46,751 nucleotides of DNA. It comes from an uncultured Haemophilus sp. (GTDB lineage Bacteria > Pseudomonadota > Gammaproteobacteria > Enterobacterales > Pasteurellaceae). The DNA lies in the NCBI GenBank assembly GCA_905205995.1, contig CAJLFU010000015.1, positions 1 through 46,751 on the forward strand, in the 5' to 3' direction. Positions 17,102-26,007 of the stretch are shown in pieces. Position numbers and translations under genes: made by a program. The first letter of the stretch is position 1, and the number at the start of each line of letters is the position of its first letter. The notes below the pieces were generated by a model, which did not search any database, was not told where the DNA came from, and was given only the letters and a program-made list of their open reading frames with translations.

Positions 17102-17140
17102 GACCGCACTATGATTTGTTCAAAGTGCGGTCGTTTTTTA
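17102..17140 (+). terminator. Terminator built from an inverted uptake-signal pair, lpxA-lpxB gap
   Basis: GACCGCACT (17102-17110) pairs with AGTGCGGTC (17124-17132), followed by GTTTTTT. The right arm is an exact uptake signal core and the left arm differs by one base. Paired uptake signals acting as terminators are well known in Haemophilus. Read-through must still supply lpxB unless a promoter lies downstream. Confidence 0.75.
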
Positions 17141-17151
17141 GGATAAATTTA

Positions 17152-18321
17152 ATGATAAAAGAAAATCCGACTATTGCGATTGTTGCCGGTGAAGTATCTG
17201 GTGATATTCTTGGTGCTGGTCTCATTCAAGCGCTTAAACGCCACTATCCGCAAGCTAAGTTTGTCGGGATTGGCGGGGAGAGAATGATTGCTCAAGGTTT
17301 TGAAAGCTTTTTTGATATGGAAGAGCTCTCTGTCATGGGGCTAGTAGAAGTACTTAAACATTTACCTCGGTTGCTTAAAATTCGTCGCAGTATCATCGAA
17401 CAACTTTCTACTATTAAACCGGATGTATTTATCGGTATTGATGCACCGGATTTTAATCTTACCGTTGAACTGAAATTAAAAGAAAAAGGGATTAAAACCA
17501 TTCATTACGTGAGTCCATCTGTATGGGCTTGGCGTCAAAATCGTATTTATAAAATTGCTAAAGCAACCCATCAAGTATTAGCCTTTCTTCCTTTTGAAAA
17601 AGCCTTTTATGATCGTTTTAATGTGCCTTGTCGTTTTATTGGCCATACCATGGCAGATGCGATCCCATTAAAACCAAATAGAACGGAAGCTTGCCAGACC
17701 TTAGGTATTGATGAAAAAGGACGTTATCTTGCCATTTTAGTGGGAAGCCGTGGTAGCGAAGTCGGGTTTCTTACTGAACCATTTCTAAAAACCGCTTTGT
17801 TATTAAAAGAAAAATATCCAGACTTGCAGTTTTTAGTCCCTTTGGTGAATGAAAAACGTCGCCAGCAATTTGAGGAAATAAAGGCTCAGATTGCCCCCGA
17901 TCTCGATATGCATTTAATTGATGGCAAAGCACGCCAAGTGATGATTGCCGCAGAAGCGACTTTACTTGCTTCGGGTACTGCTGCACTTGAGGCGATGTTG
18001 TGTAAATCACCAATGGTAGTGGGGTATCGAATGAAACCATTCACGCATTTCTTGGCAAAACGATTGGTCAAAACAAAATATATTTCATTGCCTAATTTGT
18101 TAGCGGATGAAATGCTTGTGCCAGAAATGATTCAAGAAGATTGTGAACCGCAAAAATTGGCAGAACAACTTGCTCAGTATTTGGGCGATGACGAAAGTGC
18201 GGTCAAATCTCGCAGTGTTTTAATTCAACGTTTTACAGAGTTGCATAAATTAATTCAATGTGATGCGGATAGCCAAGCCGCACAAGCTGTGATTGATTTA
18301 TTGGAGCAAAGACATGACTGA
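17152..18321 (+). CDS. lpxB: Lipid-A-disaccharide synthase
   Basis: LpxB is a GT-B glycosyltransferase (family 19) that joins UDP-diacylglucosamine and lipid X into the lipid A disaccharide at the inner membrane. The product is 389 residues. It begins MIKENPTIAIVAGEVSGD, with the conserved GE-S-GD motif, and carries HYVSPSVWAWR, VGSRGSEV and LLASGTAALEAML. The frame is open from a TTG at 17116, but that codon lies inside the uptake-signal hairpin. The ATG at 17152 has an AGGA site and gives normal length. The end overlaps the start of rnhB by 8 bases (ATGACTGA), implying translational coupling. Confidence 0.97.
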   Translation: MIKENPTIAIVAGEVSGDILGAGLIQALKRHYPQAKFVGIGGERMIAQGFESFFDMEELSVMGLVEVLKHLPRLLKIRRSIIEQLSTIKPDVFIGIDAPDFNLTVELKLKEKGIKTIHYVSPSVWAWRQNRIYKIAKATHQVLAFLPFEKAFYDRFNVPCRFIGHTMADAIPLKPNRTEACQTLGIDEKGRYLAILVGSRGSEVGFLTEPFLKTALLLKEKYPDLQFLVPLVNEKRRQQFEEIKAQIAPDLDMHLIDGKARQVMIAAEATLLASGTAALEAMLCKSPMVVGYRMKPFTHFLAKRLVKTKYISLPNLLADEMLVPEMIQEDCEPQKLAEQLAQYLGDDESAVKSRSVLIQRFTELHKLIQCDADSQAAQAVIDLLEQRHD

Positions 18322-18916
18322 TTTTGTTTATCCTGAAGGTTATCAACTATTTGCCGGGGTGGATGAAGTTGGCCGAGGCCCTTTAGTAGGGGCTGTTGTA
18401 ACGGCTGCAGTGATCTTAGATCCGAATAAGCCGATTGCTGGTTTGGCGGATTCTAAAAAACTCAGCGAGAAAAAACGCTTAGCACTCGCAGCAGAAATTA
18501 AAAAGAAGGCCTTAGCTTGGGCAATGGGACGAGCAGAGCCTGCTGAAATTGATGAGTTGAATATTCTGCATGCCTCTATGCTAGCAATGGAACGGGCCGT
18601 AAAAGCCTTAAAAATTCAACCGCACTTTGTGTTGGTGGATGGCAATCGAATTCCGCCTAACCTTGGTTTGCCAGCCCAAGCTGTGGTGAAAGGGGATTCA
18701 CTTCTGGCTGAAATCAGCGCAGCCTCTATTTTGGCAAAAGTCGCACGGGATCAGGAAATGGAAGCATTAGATAAAAAACACCCTGAATATGCCTTTGCTC
18801 AACATAAAGGTTATCCAACTAAGTTGCACTTAGAAAAATTAGCGGAGCTTGGTCCTTTACAAGAGTATCGTCGTAGTTTTTCACCCGTGAAGAAAGCATT
18901 AGGCATAGAAGAATAG
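18314..18916 (+). CDS. rnhB: Ribonuclease HII
   Basis: RNase HII cuts the RNA strand at ribonucleotides embedded in DNA and starts their repair. The 200-residue protein has the signature GVDEVGRGPLVGAVV with the catalytic Asp-Glu pair, and VDGNRIP and AASILAKVARDQEM carrying other metal ligands. The frame extends to 18293, but the ATG at 18314, overlapping the lpxB stop, gives the family's length. The lpxB-rnhB order is conserved in gammaproteobacteria, where dnaE often follows; here a permease follows instead. Confidence 0.97.
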   Translation: MTDFVYPEGYQLFAGVDEVGRGPLVGAVVTAAVILDPNKPIAGLADSKKLSEKKRLALAAEIKKKALAWAMGRAEPAEIDELNILHASMLAMERAVKALKIQPHFVLVDGNRIPPNLGLPAQAVVKGDSLLAEISAASILAKVARDQEMEALDKKHPEYAFAQHKGYPTKLHLEKLAELGPLQEYRRSFSPVKKALGIEE

Positions 18917-18951
18917 TTAGAGTGAAAGGTCGTAAGATTAAAGGATAGAGT

Positions 18952-20805
18952 ATGAACACCATTTTTGATCATGCACTTTGGGTGAGCCCATTATTTTGGA
19001 CATTAATGTTGCTTGGCGTAGCCATCATTTTATTTGTGCATAATAAAATTCGTATGGATGTGGTGGCATTATTGGTGATGCTCTCTTTTTATCTAAGCGG
19101 CATTCTCAGTATCCAAGAGATCTTAGTTGGCTTTAGTGATCCCAATATTATCCTCATTGCTTTGCTCTTCATTGTGGGGGAAAGCTTGGTTCGGACAGGA
19201 ATTGCTTATCGTGTGAGTGACGGCATCTTGAAAGTTGCGGGAAATAGTGAAGCTAAAGTGCTTATTTTATTGATGCTTTCAGTGGCTGGATTAGGCGCAT
19301 TTATGAGTTCTACTGGCGTAGTTGCTGTGTTTATCCCTGTTGTGATTATGATTTGCCGTCAAATGAATATTTCCCCAAAACGATTAATGATGCCATTAAG
19401 TGTGGCAGGATTAATCAGTGGGATGATGACGTTAATCGCGACGGCTCCTAACCTTGTGGTGAATGCGGAATTAGTGAAAGATACGAATCTTCGCCTTGAG
19501 TTTTTTGATTTCACCCCGATCGGATTATTGATCTTAGTGTTGGGTATGGGCTATATGCTTATCGCTCGTCGATGGCTTTCGGATAATAGTGATGAAAGCA
19601 ATCAAGATACCATGCAAAGCTCCATGAATGAGCTAATTAATGAATATGGTTTGAAAGATCGTACCAAACGCTTGGTGGTGAAAAGCACGTCTCCTTTCGT
19701 AGGTAAAACCTTAGACCAACTTCATTTGCGTTCTAGCTATCAATTAAATGTGTTGGCGATTGAGCGTTGGAAGCATTTCCGTCCAAGTTACATCATGCCT
19801 CTTGGCACATCAGAGATAAAAGCAAAAGATATTCTCATGGTGGATTTGGAACGCTGTGATTTTAATTTCGATATGTTTTGCCAAGAATTTCATCTAGAGC
19901 CAGCCGAAATTAAATCACAATCGTTTGATCAGCAGGCACGTTCCATTGGAATGGCCGAGTTAATTATTGTGCCGAACTCTGCCTGTATTGGTAAAACCAC
20001 TGCAGAGTTACAATTCCGCACAAAATATGGCTTAAATGTGGTTGGGATTAAACGAGATGGTGTAGTGTTGAGTGATGCTTTTAAAGAAAAATATCGCTCA
20101 GGTGATTTGCTTTTAGTGATTGGCGATTGGCGACTTATTCAAGCAATGCGTGATCGTCGAAAAGATTTCCTTGTATTGAATTATCCGAAAGAAATGGAAC
20201 GTGCTGTGCCGGCACAACGTCAAGCGCCGCTTGCCTTACTTTCCATTTTAACTATGGTGGTATTGATGGTTTCGGGTGTAGTACCGAATGTCGTGGCAGC
20301 GTTAATTGGCTGTTTAATGCTAGCTTATTTCCGTTGTGTGGATGCTAAAAGTGCTTATGACTCCATTCAATGGCCGAGCCTTATTCTGATTATCGGAATG
20401 ATGCCATTTTCGACCGCACTTCAAAAAACAGGTGGAGTTGAGTTTGCGGTGAAATGGTTAACACAAATCATTGATGGATGGGGAATGTATCCTGTATTGA
20501 TTGTGCTCTTTGTTTTTTGTGCATTAGTTGGGTTGTTTATTTCGAATACAGCCACTGCAATTTTAATGGCACCCATTGCGATTTCTCTTGCTCAGCAACT
20601 TAATGTGTCTCCCGTGCCATTTGCGATGGTCGTTGCGATTGCGGCTTCTGCTGCATTTATGACACCGGTCTCTTCTCCAGTAAATACCATGGTGGTGGGG
20701 CCTGGTGGCTACAAATTTGCTGACTTTATTAAAATTGGTGTACCTTTTACCTTAATTGTTATGTTGGTGACTGTTTTTATTGTGCCAATATTATTTCCAT
20801 TTTAA
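18952..20805 (+). CDS. SLC13-type permease with two central TrkA-C (RCK-C) domains
   Basis: This 617-residue membrane protein has two hydrophobic halves, each with several membrane segments, flanking a soluble insert at residues ~230-400. The insert contains two copies of the TrkA C-terminal fold: VVKSTSPFVGKTLDQLHLRS...VLAIER and IIVPNSACIGKTTAELQFRT...VVGIKR. The membrane half motifs (FMSSTGVVAVFIPVV; LFISNTATAILMAPIAI) fit the SLC13/DASS ion-transporter superfamily. Relatives carry sulfate, dicarboxylates or other anions; the substrate here cannot be read. It lies 35 bases after rnhB and ends the long + run with a terminator. An uptake signal lies inside it (20413-20421). Confidence 0.85.
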   Translation: MNTIFDHALWVSPLFWTLMLLGVAIILFVHNKIRMDVVALLVMLSFYLSGILSIQEILVGFSDPNIILIALLFIVGESLVRTGIAYRVSDGILKVAGNSEAKVLILLMLSVAGLGAFMSSTGVVAVFIPVVIMICRQMNISPKRLMMPLSVAGLISGMMTLIATAPNLVVNAELVKDTNLRLEFFDFTPIGLLILVLGMGYMLIARRWLSDNSDESNQDTMQSSMNELINEYGLKDRTKRLVVKSTSPFVGKTLDQLHLRSSYQLNVLAIERWKHFRPSYIMPLGTSEIKAKDILMVDLERCDFNFDMFCQEFHLEPAEIKSQSFDQQARSIGMAELIIVPNSACIGKTTAELQFRTKYGLNVVGIKRDGVVLSDAFKEKYRSGDLLLVIGDWRLIQAMRDRRKDFLVLNYPKEMERAVPAQRQAPLALLSILTMVVLMVSGVVPNVVAALIGCLMLAYFRCVDAKSAYDSIQWPSLILIIGMMPFSTALQKTGGVEFAVKWLTQIIDGWGMYPVLIVLFVFCALVGLFISNTATAILMAPIAISLAQQLNVSPVPFAMVVAIAASAAFMTPVSSPVNTMVVGPGGYKFADFIKIGVPFTLIVMLVTVFIVPILFPF

Positions 20806-20808
20806 ATG

Positions 20809-20840
20809 AAAAGAGCGGTCAAATTGACAGCTCTTTTTAT
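20809..20840. terminator. Bidirectional terminator between the permease and aspA
   Basis: AAAAGAGC (20809-20816) pairs with GCTCTTTT (20830-20837), with an inner GTCAA/TTGAC stem. A-run and T-run flank it, so it serves the permease on + and aspA on -. Confidence 0.8.
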
Positions 20841-20852
20841 CTCTCAGCAAGA

Positions 20853-22271
20853 TTATTTATTTAATTTCGCTTTGTAAGTTGGGTTCATTAAGTTTTCTAC
20901 AGAAAGAATATCATCCAATTGTTCTGCGGTTAATAAACCTTTTTCTAATACGACTTCACGTACGCCTTTACCGGTTTGAGCACAGATTTTACCCACTAAG
21001 TCGCCATTATGGTGACCGATAAATGGATTTAAGTAAGTCACGATACCGATTGAGTTGAATACGTAGTTTTCACAAATTTCTTTGTTTACAGTAATACCGT
21101 CTACACATTTATCGCGTAAGTTCACGCAAGCATTGGTTAAGATGTCGATAGATTCAAACATTGCTTGACCAATCACAGGTTCCATTACGTTTAATTGTAA
21201 TTGACCTGCTTCAGATGCGAAAGTGACGGTAGTATCGTTACCAATTACTTTAAAGCAAACTTGGTTTACTACTTCTGGAATAACAGGATTTACTTTTGCA
21301 GGCATGATAGAAGAACCTGCTTGTAATTCAGGTAAGTTAATTTCTTTAATACCCGCACGTGGACCAGAAGAGAGTAAACGTAAGTCGTTACATACTTTAG
21401 ATAGTTTTACTGCGGTACGTTTTAATGCACCGTGAACCATTACATAAGCACCACAGTCAGATGTTGCTTCGATTAGGTTTTCAGCTGGTACACAAGGTAA
21501 TCCGGTTACTTCAGAAAGGTGTTTTACCACTAATTCTGTATAACCTTTTGGTGTATTTAAACCTGTACCGATTGCGGTTGCACCAAGGTTTACTTCAAGG
21601 AGTAACTCAGCGATACGTTTTAAGTTACGTACTTCTTCTTCAAGTAATACTGCAAACGCTTTAAACTCTTGACCTACGGTCATAGGTACCGCATCTTGTA
21701 ATTGGGTACGACCCATTTTTAAAATTTTAGCAAATTCTTTTGCTTTATTATCGAAACCATCATGTAAGTATTGGATTTTGTCGATAAGTTTCAAAATACT
21801 GTTATATACCGCAATACGGAAACCGGTAGGATACGCATCGTTGGTAGATTGACTAGCGTTCACGTGGTCCATTGGGTTAATAACATTATACTCACCTTTT
21901 TTATGACCAATTTTTTCAAGCGCGAGGTTAGCAACCACTTCGTTGGTATTCATATTGACAGAAGTACCAGCACCACCTTGATATACATCAGATGGGAATT
22001 GATCTAAGCATTTCCCCGTGGTAAGAATTTCATCACAAGCTGCCACAATCGCTTTTGCAATATCACTTGGAATTGCACCTAATTCACCATTCGCTAGGGC
22101 TGTTGCTTTTTTTACCATTACCATGCCGCGAACAAATTCCGGTACATCAGAAATGGTTACATTAGAAATATTGAAGTTTTCAACCGCTCTTAAGGTATGG
22201 ATACCCCAGTATGCATCTGCTGGCACATCACGTTCACCTAATAAATCCACTTCTTTTCTGTATTGAGTCAT
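20853..22271 (-). CDS. aspA: Aspartate ammonia-lyase (aspartase)
   Basis: Aspartase splits L-aspartate reversibly into fumarate and ammonia, feeding fumarate respiration. The 472-residue protein has the fumarase/aspartase signature GSSIMPAKVNPVIPE. It also has GGAGTSVNMNTNEV and the flexible C-terminal domain ending with the dicarboxylate-site NPFIGHHNGD region. The frame is open three codons further to a GTG at 22280, but the ATG at 22271 is better placed after AAAAGGTG. It lies just downstream of the urease operon on the same strand; both enzymes release ammonia. Confidence 0.97.
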   Translation of the reverse strand: MTQYRKEVDLLGERDVPADAYWGIHTLRAVENFNISNVTISDVPEFVRGMVMVKKATALANGELGAIPSDIAKAIVAACDEILTTGKCLDQFPSDVYQGGAGTSVNMNTNEVVANLALEKIGHKKGEYNVINPMDHVNASQSTNDAYPTGFRIAVYNSILKLIDKIQYLHDGFDNKAKEFAKILKMGRTQLQDAVPMTVGQEFKAFAVLLEEEVRNLKRIAELLLEVNLGATAIGTGLNTPKGYTELVVKHLSEVTGLPCVPAENLIEATSDCGAYVMVHGALKRTAVKLSKVCNDLRLLSSGPRAGIKEINLPELQAGSSIMPAKVNPVIPEVVNQVCFKVIGNDTTVTFASEAGQLQLNVMEPVIGQAMFESIDILTNACVNLRDKCVDGITVNKEICENYVFNSIGIVTYLNPFIGHHNGDLVGKICAQTGKGVREVVLEKGLLTAEQLDDILSVENLMNPTYKAKLNK

Positions 22272-22336
22272 TTTAATCACCTTTTTTGGTTGTTAATTAA
22301 TTTGAGGTAATTATAGGAATTTACATTGAAAATAAA

Positions 22337-22352
22337 TTTGATATGGATCACA
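22337..22352 (-). promoter_or_regulatory. Possible CRP site upstream of aspA
   Basis: TTTGA-TATGGA-TCACA matches the CRP pattern TGTGA-N6-TCACA in 9 of 10 positions and lies about 65 bases upstream of the aspA start. Aspartase is CRP-activated in related bacteria. The match is seen; the regulation is inferred. Confidence 0.5.
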
Positions 22353-22431
22353 TTTCAAATAAAAGGTGTAAGAGATATTTTCATTTCTCGCATAAATTTT
22401 TTTAGGGGGAAATCACCTGGCAATATTAATT

Positions 22432-23244
22432 TTATGCTGATTTTAGTTGCTCATCAATCTTCTCAAACAGTTTCTGAATGAGCTCAGCACGATGGCCAAG
22501 CACTCGTACAATAAGTCCACCTTCATTTAATTGAGAAACGCCAATCAGTAGCGTTTTTTCGCTTTCCTGCTGTTGAAGTGTTTGGACGATTTGTTTAACT
22601 TCAGTTGGTGTTTTCTGTAAATTGAGATAAACCAATGAGCCTTGATGTGAAAAATCTTCCATTTGGCTTAATGCGGTCAATTTCATTTTTACAGGCTGCC
22701 ACTGAATACAATCCAAAACAAGCGGTTTAGTTTGCCCATTATTTTGTAGAAATTGAACTTTCAGATGAGAAGAAAATTGACGAAATTCAAAACGTTCATT
22801 GTTTGCTACTCGACCAATAGCCACAATCTCTCCGTAAATCAGAACGCTATTAGGTTGCATATTGATTAATGTTTCTTGCTTAAATGCAGAATCCTTATGC
22901 AATACCAATGGGTGGGGCAAATAAAATAAACGACTATTCTCTTCAAGCTGAATGAAAGTGTTTTGTTCAGCAAAATAGCCTTCATTCATTGCCTGAACAC
23001 GGGTAAAAGCCTGTGTATTTAAAGAAAGTGCGGTCGATTCTGCGAGTGTTATTTGAATATCAATACGATCCCCAGATAAGAGTCCTGGCGAAGAAGACAT
23101 CTGAATGGCATTAAGTCCATTCGTCCAAGCATCCGAATAAGCAGGCAACGTCATCACTTTGAAAGGAGGAGTAGCAAAATACTCCGAAAGCTGAGTTTTA
23201 CCGCTTGAAGAAAGTTTGGTTGAGAGTTTTAGCGTACTGTTCAT
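22432..23244 (-). CDS. ureD: Urease accessory protein UreD (UreH)
   Basis: UreD is the scaffold that binds apo-urease and recruits UreF and UreG for nickel delivery. The 270-residue protein shows family motifs SSSPGLLSGDRIDIQITL, TQAFTRVQAM, FYLPHPLVLHKDS and VLIYGEIVAIGR. It is the last gene of the urease operon, the place where Haemophilus carries the gene usually called ureH. The gap from ureG is 50 bases and holds a small hairpin. It contains one uptake signal (23026-23034). Confidence 0.93.
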   Translation of the reverse strand: MNSTLKLSTKLSSSGKTQLSEYFATPPFKVMTLPAYSDAWTNGLNAIQMSSSPGLLSGDRIDIQITLAESTALSLNTQAFTRVQAMNEGYFAEQNTFIQLEENSRLFYLPHPLVLHKDSAFKQETLINMQPNSVLIYGEIVAIGRVANNERFEFRQFSSHLKVQFLQNNGQTKPLVLDCIQWQPVKMKLTALSQMEDFSHQGSLVYLNLQKTPTEVKQIVQTLQQQESEKTLLIGVSQLNEGGLIVRVLGHRAELIQKLFEKIDEQLKSA

Positions 23245-23266
23245 AATTGATTAAATTTGTAAAATA

Positions 23267-23285
23267 CCCTCTCAAAAGAAGAGGG
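23267..23285 (-). terminator. Weak hairpin between ureG and ureD
   Basis: CCCTCT (23267-23272) pairs with AGAGGG (23280-23285) around a short loop. On the - strand it is followed by TATTTTAC, so it may be a leaky terminator or a processing site. Confidence 0.4.
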
Positions 23286-23294
23286 AAGGATGAT

Positions 23295-23930
23295 TTATCT
23301 CACTAACGCTTTCGGCTCTTCCACATTTTTCAATAAGGCGTATTTTTCAATCCAGCCAATCACACCATCTAAATTTTCTTTCTTCATTAAGTTGGTAAAG
23401 ATAAACGGTTGGCCGTTACGCATACGACGTGCATCACGTTCCATAACGCTTAAATCAGCACCAACGAATGGTGCTAGGTCAGTTTTGTTAATCACTAATA
23501 AATCAGAACGAGTAATACCAGGACCGCCTTTACGCGGGATTTTTTCGCCTTGTGCAACGTCAATCACGAAAATAGTCACATCTGCTAAATCAGGGCTAAA
23601 GGTGGCAGATAAGTTATCACCACCGGATTCAATAAAGACGATTTCTACATCGGGAAAACGTGCAATCATTTCATCAACCGCCTCTAAGTTCATAGACGCA
23701 TCTTCACGAATTGCCGTATGTGGGCAACCACCCGTTTCCACGCCCATAATTCGCTCAGGCGGAAGTAGGCTATTTTTCGTTAAAAATTCCGCATCTTCTT
23801 GGGTATAAATATCGTTAGTGATCACCGCCACGCTATAACGGCTTGCCATTTCACGAGTCAGTTTTTCAATTAACGCGGTTTTGCCTGCGCCAACGGGGCC
23901 TGCTACGCCAATTTTAATGTAGTTACGCAT
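23295..23930 (-). CDS. ureG: Urease accessory GTPase UreG
   Basis: UreG is the GTPase that drives nickel insertion into urease. The 211-residue protein has the P-loop GVAGPVGAGKTAL, the nickel-binding Cys-Pro-His in VETGGCPHTAIRED, FIESGGDNLSATFSP, and the guanine-specificity motif NKTDLAP. The frame is open to 23954, but the ATG at 23930 has AAAGGAA six bases upstream and gives a normal N-terminus (MRNYIKIGVAGPVG). Gene order ureE-F-G-D is standard. Confidence 0.95.
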   Translation of the reverse strand: MRNYIKIGVAGPVGAGKTALIEKLTREMASRYSVAVITNDIYTQEDAEFLTKNSLLPPERIMGVETGGCPHTAIREDASMNLEAVDEMIARFPDVEIVFIESGGDNLSATFSPDLADVTIFVIDVAQGEKIPRKGGPGITRSDLLVINKTDLAPFVGADLSVMERDARRMRNGQPFIFTNLMKKENLDGVIGWIEKYALLKNVEEPKALVR

Positions 23931-24012
23931 AATGTTCCTTTTGTTGATTATCATAGAGGCTCATTCTTATAACCTCTGCAATATGTAAAAATTTAATAAA
24001 AAATGACCGCTC

Positions 24013-24720
24013 TTACGACATATAAAGTCGCGTATAAAGCACTTCGTGTTGCATAGCCCGAATATCATTCGCCAGCGTTGCCGCACCAAGCCATTCTTCG
24101 TCGGGGTCAAGGCTTAATTCCACCGCTTGTACGAGCGAGCCACGCAAGTCAAACAGAATATCTTGCCCATCCATTTGGCTGAGCGGAATGAGTTTCACAC
24201 CATTGGTAATGGTGCCAACTGCCGCATTGTAGTAAAAGGCATACAAGGTATCCGCTTTGCTGAGCCCCATCGCTTGCGCTACCATCACAAACACAATCGG
24301 GAAATAGCCTTGCACGGTTTTATTTTGAATCGCTTGCTGAAATTGTCTCAACATTGGGTGTTGTTCATAGCGGATAAAAATTTTTAATAACCGCACGCCG
24401 AGTTTAAAACTGCCTTCGCGACTTTCTCGCGCAATTTTAGTCGCAGATAGCGAATGGTCTAATTCGCACAAACGGTCAAAATCATTGGTAGCCATAGCTT
24501 CAAATGCGAGCGAAAGATAAGCGCCATCGTTATACACCCAGTTTTGCAAAAGCTGGGTTTGCACATACTCTTCAAGAGTTGCTTTAGTCGAAACAACGCC
24601 TTGCTGGACGAAAGTTTCTAAACCGTTTGAATGGTTAAAGCCCCCGATTGGTAAAGTGGGGTCAACTAAGTGCAACAATGCACCTAAATCTGACAGGCTT
24701 CGGTTTAATGCTGGTGCCAA
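24013..24720 (-). CDS. ureF: Urease accessory protein UreF
   Basis: UreF bridges UreD and UreG and controls the GTPase step of urease activation. The 235-residue protein has family motifs LHLVDPTLPIGGFNHSNGLE, YNAAVGTITNGVKLIPLSQMDGQ and the C-terminal YTRLYMS. The start is a TTG at 24720 with GGAG about 7 bases upstream; no ATG is available nearby in frame. It overlaps the end of ureE by 16 bases, so the two are translationally coupled. Confidence 0.92.
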   Translation of the reverse strand: MAPALNRSLSDLGALLHLVDPTLPIGGFNHSNGLETFVQQGVVSTKATLEEYVQTQLLQNWVYNDGAYLSLAFEAMATNDFDRLCELDHSLSATKIARESREGSFKLGVRLLKIFIRYEQHPMLRQFQQAIQNKTVQGYFPIVFVMVAQAMGLSKADTLYAFYYNAAVGTITNGVKLIPLSQMDGQDILFDLRGSLVQAVELSLDPDEEWLGAATLANDIRAMQHEVLYTRLYMS

Positions 24721-25262
24721 TTTCCATCTCCGTGATGATGATAACCGTGATGATCGTGCGAATGGCTATGTGAATGCCCGTGCCCTTGTGCAGAGTTTGC
24801 CCTCAACGCTTGGCTTAAACGGCGTTCTGCTTTTTGAGGATGAAATCCCGCCGCTTGTAACCATTCAAACATCGGCTTATCATAAGGTAATGTTACTTCA
24901 TCACCATCTAAAAAGAGTGGCGAATGTTTGTTACCGATTTCATAACACGCCCGTGCCATTTCAGGCAAGGTTTTCGGTGATAATACAATCACTTCGCTTG
25001 GCAAGATTTCGATCACAATCGCCAACTCATCACTGATAAACACCACATCATCGTGTTTTAAACGTTGCCCTTCCTTTAACAAGCGAAAAGCCACTTCACG
25101 CCCCGTATCAGTGGTTTTACGCAAAATATTCCGTTCGCTTTCATACCACTGCAATGCCACGCGTTCAATGGTTTGATGTGTAATTTTGCCTTCAGCTTGG
25201 AGGCTAGTTAAATCGCCTAGAATGGTATCCATAATAGGGAGAATTGGAGTGAGGATTTTCAT
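24705..25262 (-). CDS. ureE: Urease accessory nickel metallochaperone UreE
   Basis: UreE carries nickel and hands it to the UreG complex. The 185-residue protein has the N-terminal beta domain (QWYESERNILRKTTDTGREV, RLLKEGQRLKHDD) and the metal-binding domain with GNKHSPLF. It ends in a His-rich nickel-binding tail (HGHSHSHSHDHHGYHHH). It begins only 8 bases after the stop of the glutathione S-transferase gene and overlaps ureF, so all three are probably cotranslated. Confidence 0.95.
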   Translation of the reverse strand: MKILTPILPIMDTILGDLTSLQAEGKITHQTIERVALQWYESERNILRKTTDTGREVAFRLLKEGQRLKHDDVVFISDELAIVIEILPSEVIVLSPKTLPEMARACYEIGNKHSPLFLDGDEVTLPYDKPMFEWLQAAGFHPQKAERRLSQALRANSAQGHGHSHSHSHDHHGYHHHGDGNWHQH

Positions 25263-25270
25263 ATTTCGTC

Positions 25271-25891
25271 TTATGCCTGTGGTTTTGTGCTAAACAAAAC
25301 CTCATATTTTTCATTCATCTCTGCCGCCCAAGCGGTTAAATTTAGAAATTCTTTTGCAAGATCTAATCCAATTTTTTCCGCTCTGAATAAGAACCAATCA
25401 ATGACTGCGACTGCCGTTAGCGTGCCAATGTTTAATTCCTTGCCAAATGGTTTTAAGTCTTGCTCAAGTCTTACAAAACTTTGACGGTTACGTTCGGTTA
25501 GTTGTTGATGGCGAGCTGTCCACCATTCACTTTCAGGGCGAAGCATTTTTTCCGCCATCATCGGCACAGTATTTTCCATAATGCCATCTGCTAAGTTATG
25601 TAAGGCGAGCACCGCCCAACGTGACTTGCCACTTTCTGGAATGAGTTTTGGCTCTACCTTTCCTTTTTGATCAAGATATTCACAAATCAGCAAACTGCCA
25701 TAAAGCCAATTACCACAATTACGTTCTAATGCTGGCACTCTACCCAGCGGATTTGCCTGATTATGCGGAGAGCTTGCATCAAATGATGAACCAATTTTAA
25801 TTAGTTCAGTTTTGTCTAAGAGTTGTTGATATTTCAACGTCACCAGCACTTTACGCACATACGGGCTGGTGGTGGAGTACCAAAGTTTCAT
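25271..25891 (-). CDS. Glutathione S-transferase family protein inside the urease operon
   Basis: This 206-residue protein has an N-terminal thioredoxin-like domain (KLWYSTTSPYVRKVLVTL, then NPLGRVPALE and the glutathione-gamma-glutamyl contact region YGSLLICEYLDQ). An all-helical C-terminal domain completes the GST fold. The substrate is unknown. It has a good AGGAG site before its ATG. It is not a usual urease gene, yet lies on the same strand between ureC and ureE, only 8 bases before ureE. It may have become part of the operon. I see no repeats at its edges that would mark a mobile insertion. Confidence 0.88.
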   Translation of the reverse strand: MKLWYSTTSPYVRKVLVTLKYQQLLDKTELIKIGSSFDASSPHNQANPLGRVPALERNCGNWLYGSLLICEYLDQKGKVEPKLIPESGKSRWAVLALHNLADGIMENTVPMMAEKMLRPESEWWTARHQQLTERNRQSFVRLEQDLKPFGKELNIGTLTAVAVIDWFLFRAEKIGLDLAKEFLNLTAWAAEMNEKYEVLFSTKPQA

Positions 25892-26007
25892 TGTAAATTC
25901 TCCTCAAAAGAATTATTTTTACCAGGATAACAAATTATTCTAGGATAAATTATTTTTTTTGAAAAATACCTTTGGCTCTAGGTCCATAATTACGTATAAG
26001 AAGAGAG

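Noticed and set aside
17116..17151. Longer start for lpxB at a TTG giving 12 extra residues
   Set aside because: The extra codons lie inside the uptake-signal hairpin, lack a ribosome-binding site and give a non-standard LpxB N-terminus; the ATG at 17152 has a good site.
25924..25954. Near-repeat AGGATAA...ATTATT twice between the GST and ART-like genes
   Set aside because: The copies are short, AT-rich and not exact; too weak to call an insertion footprint or attachment site.
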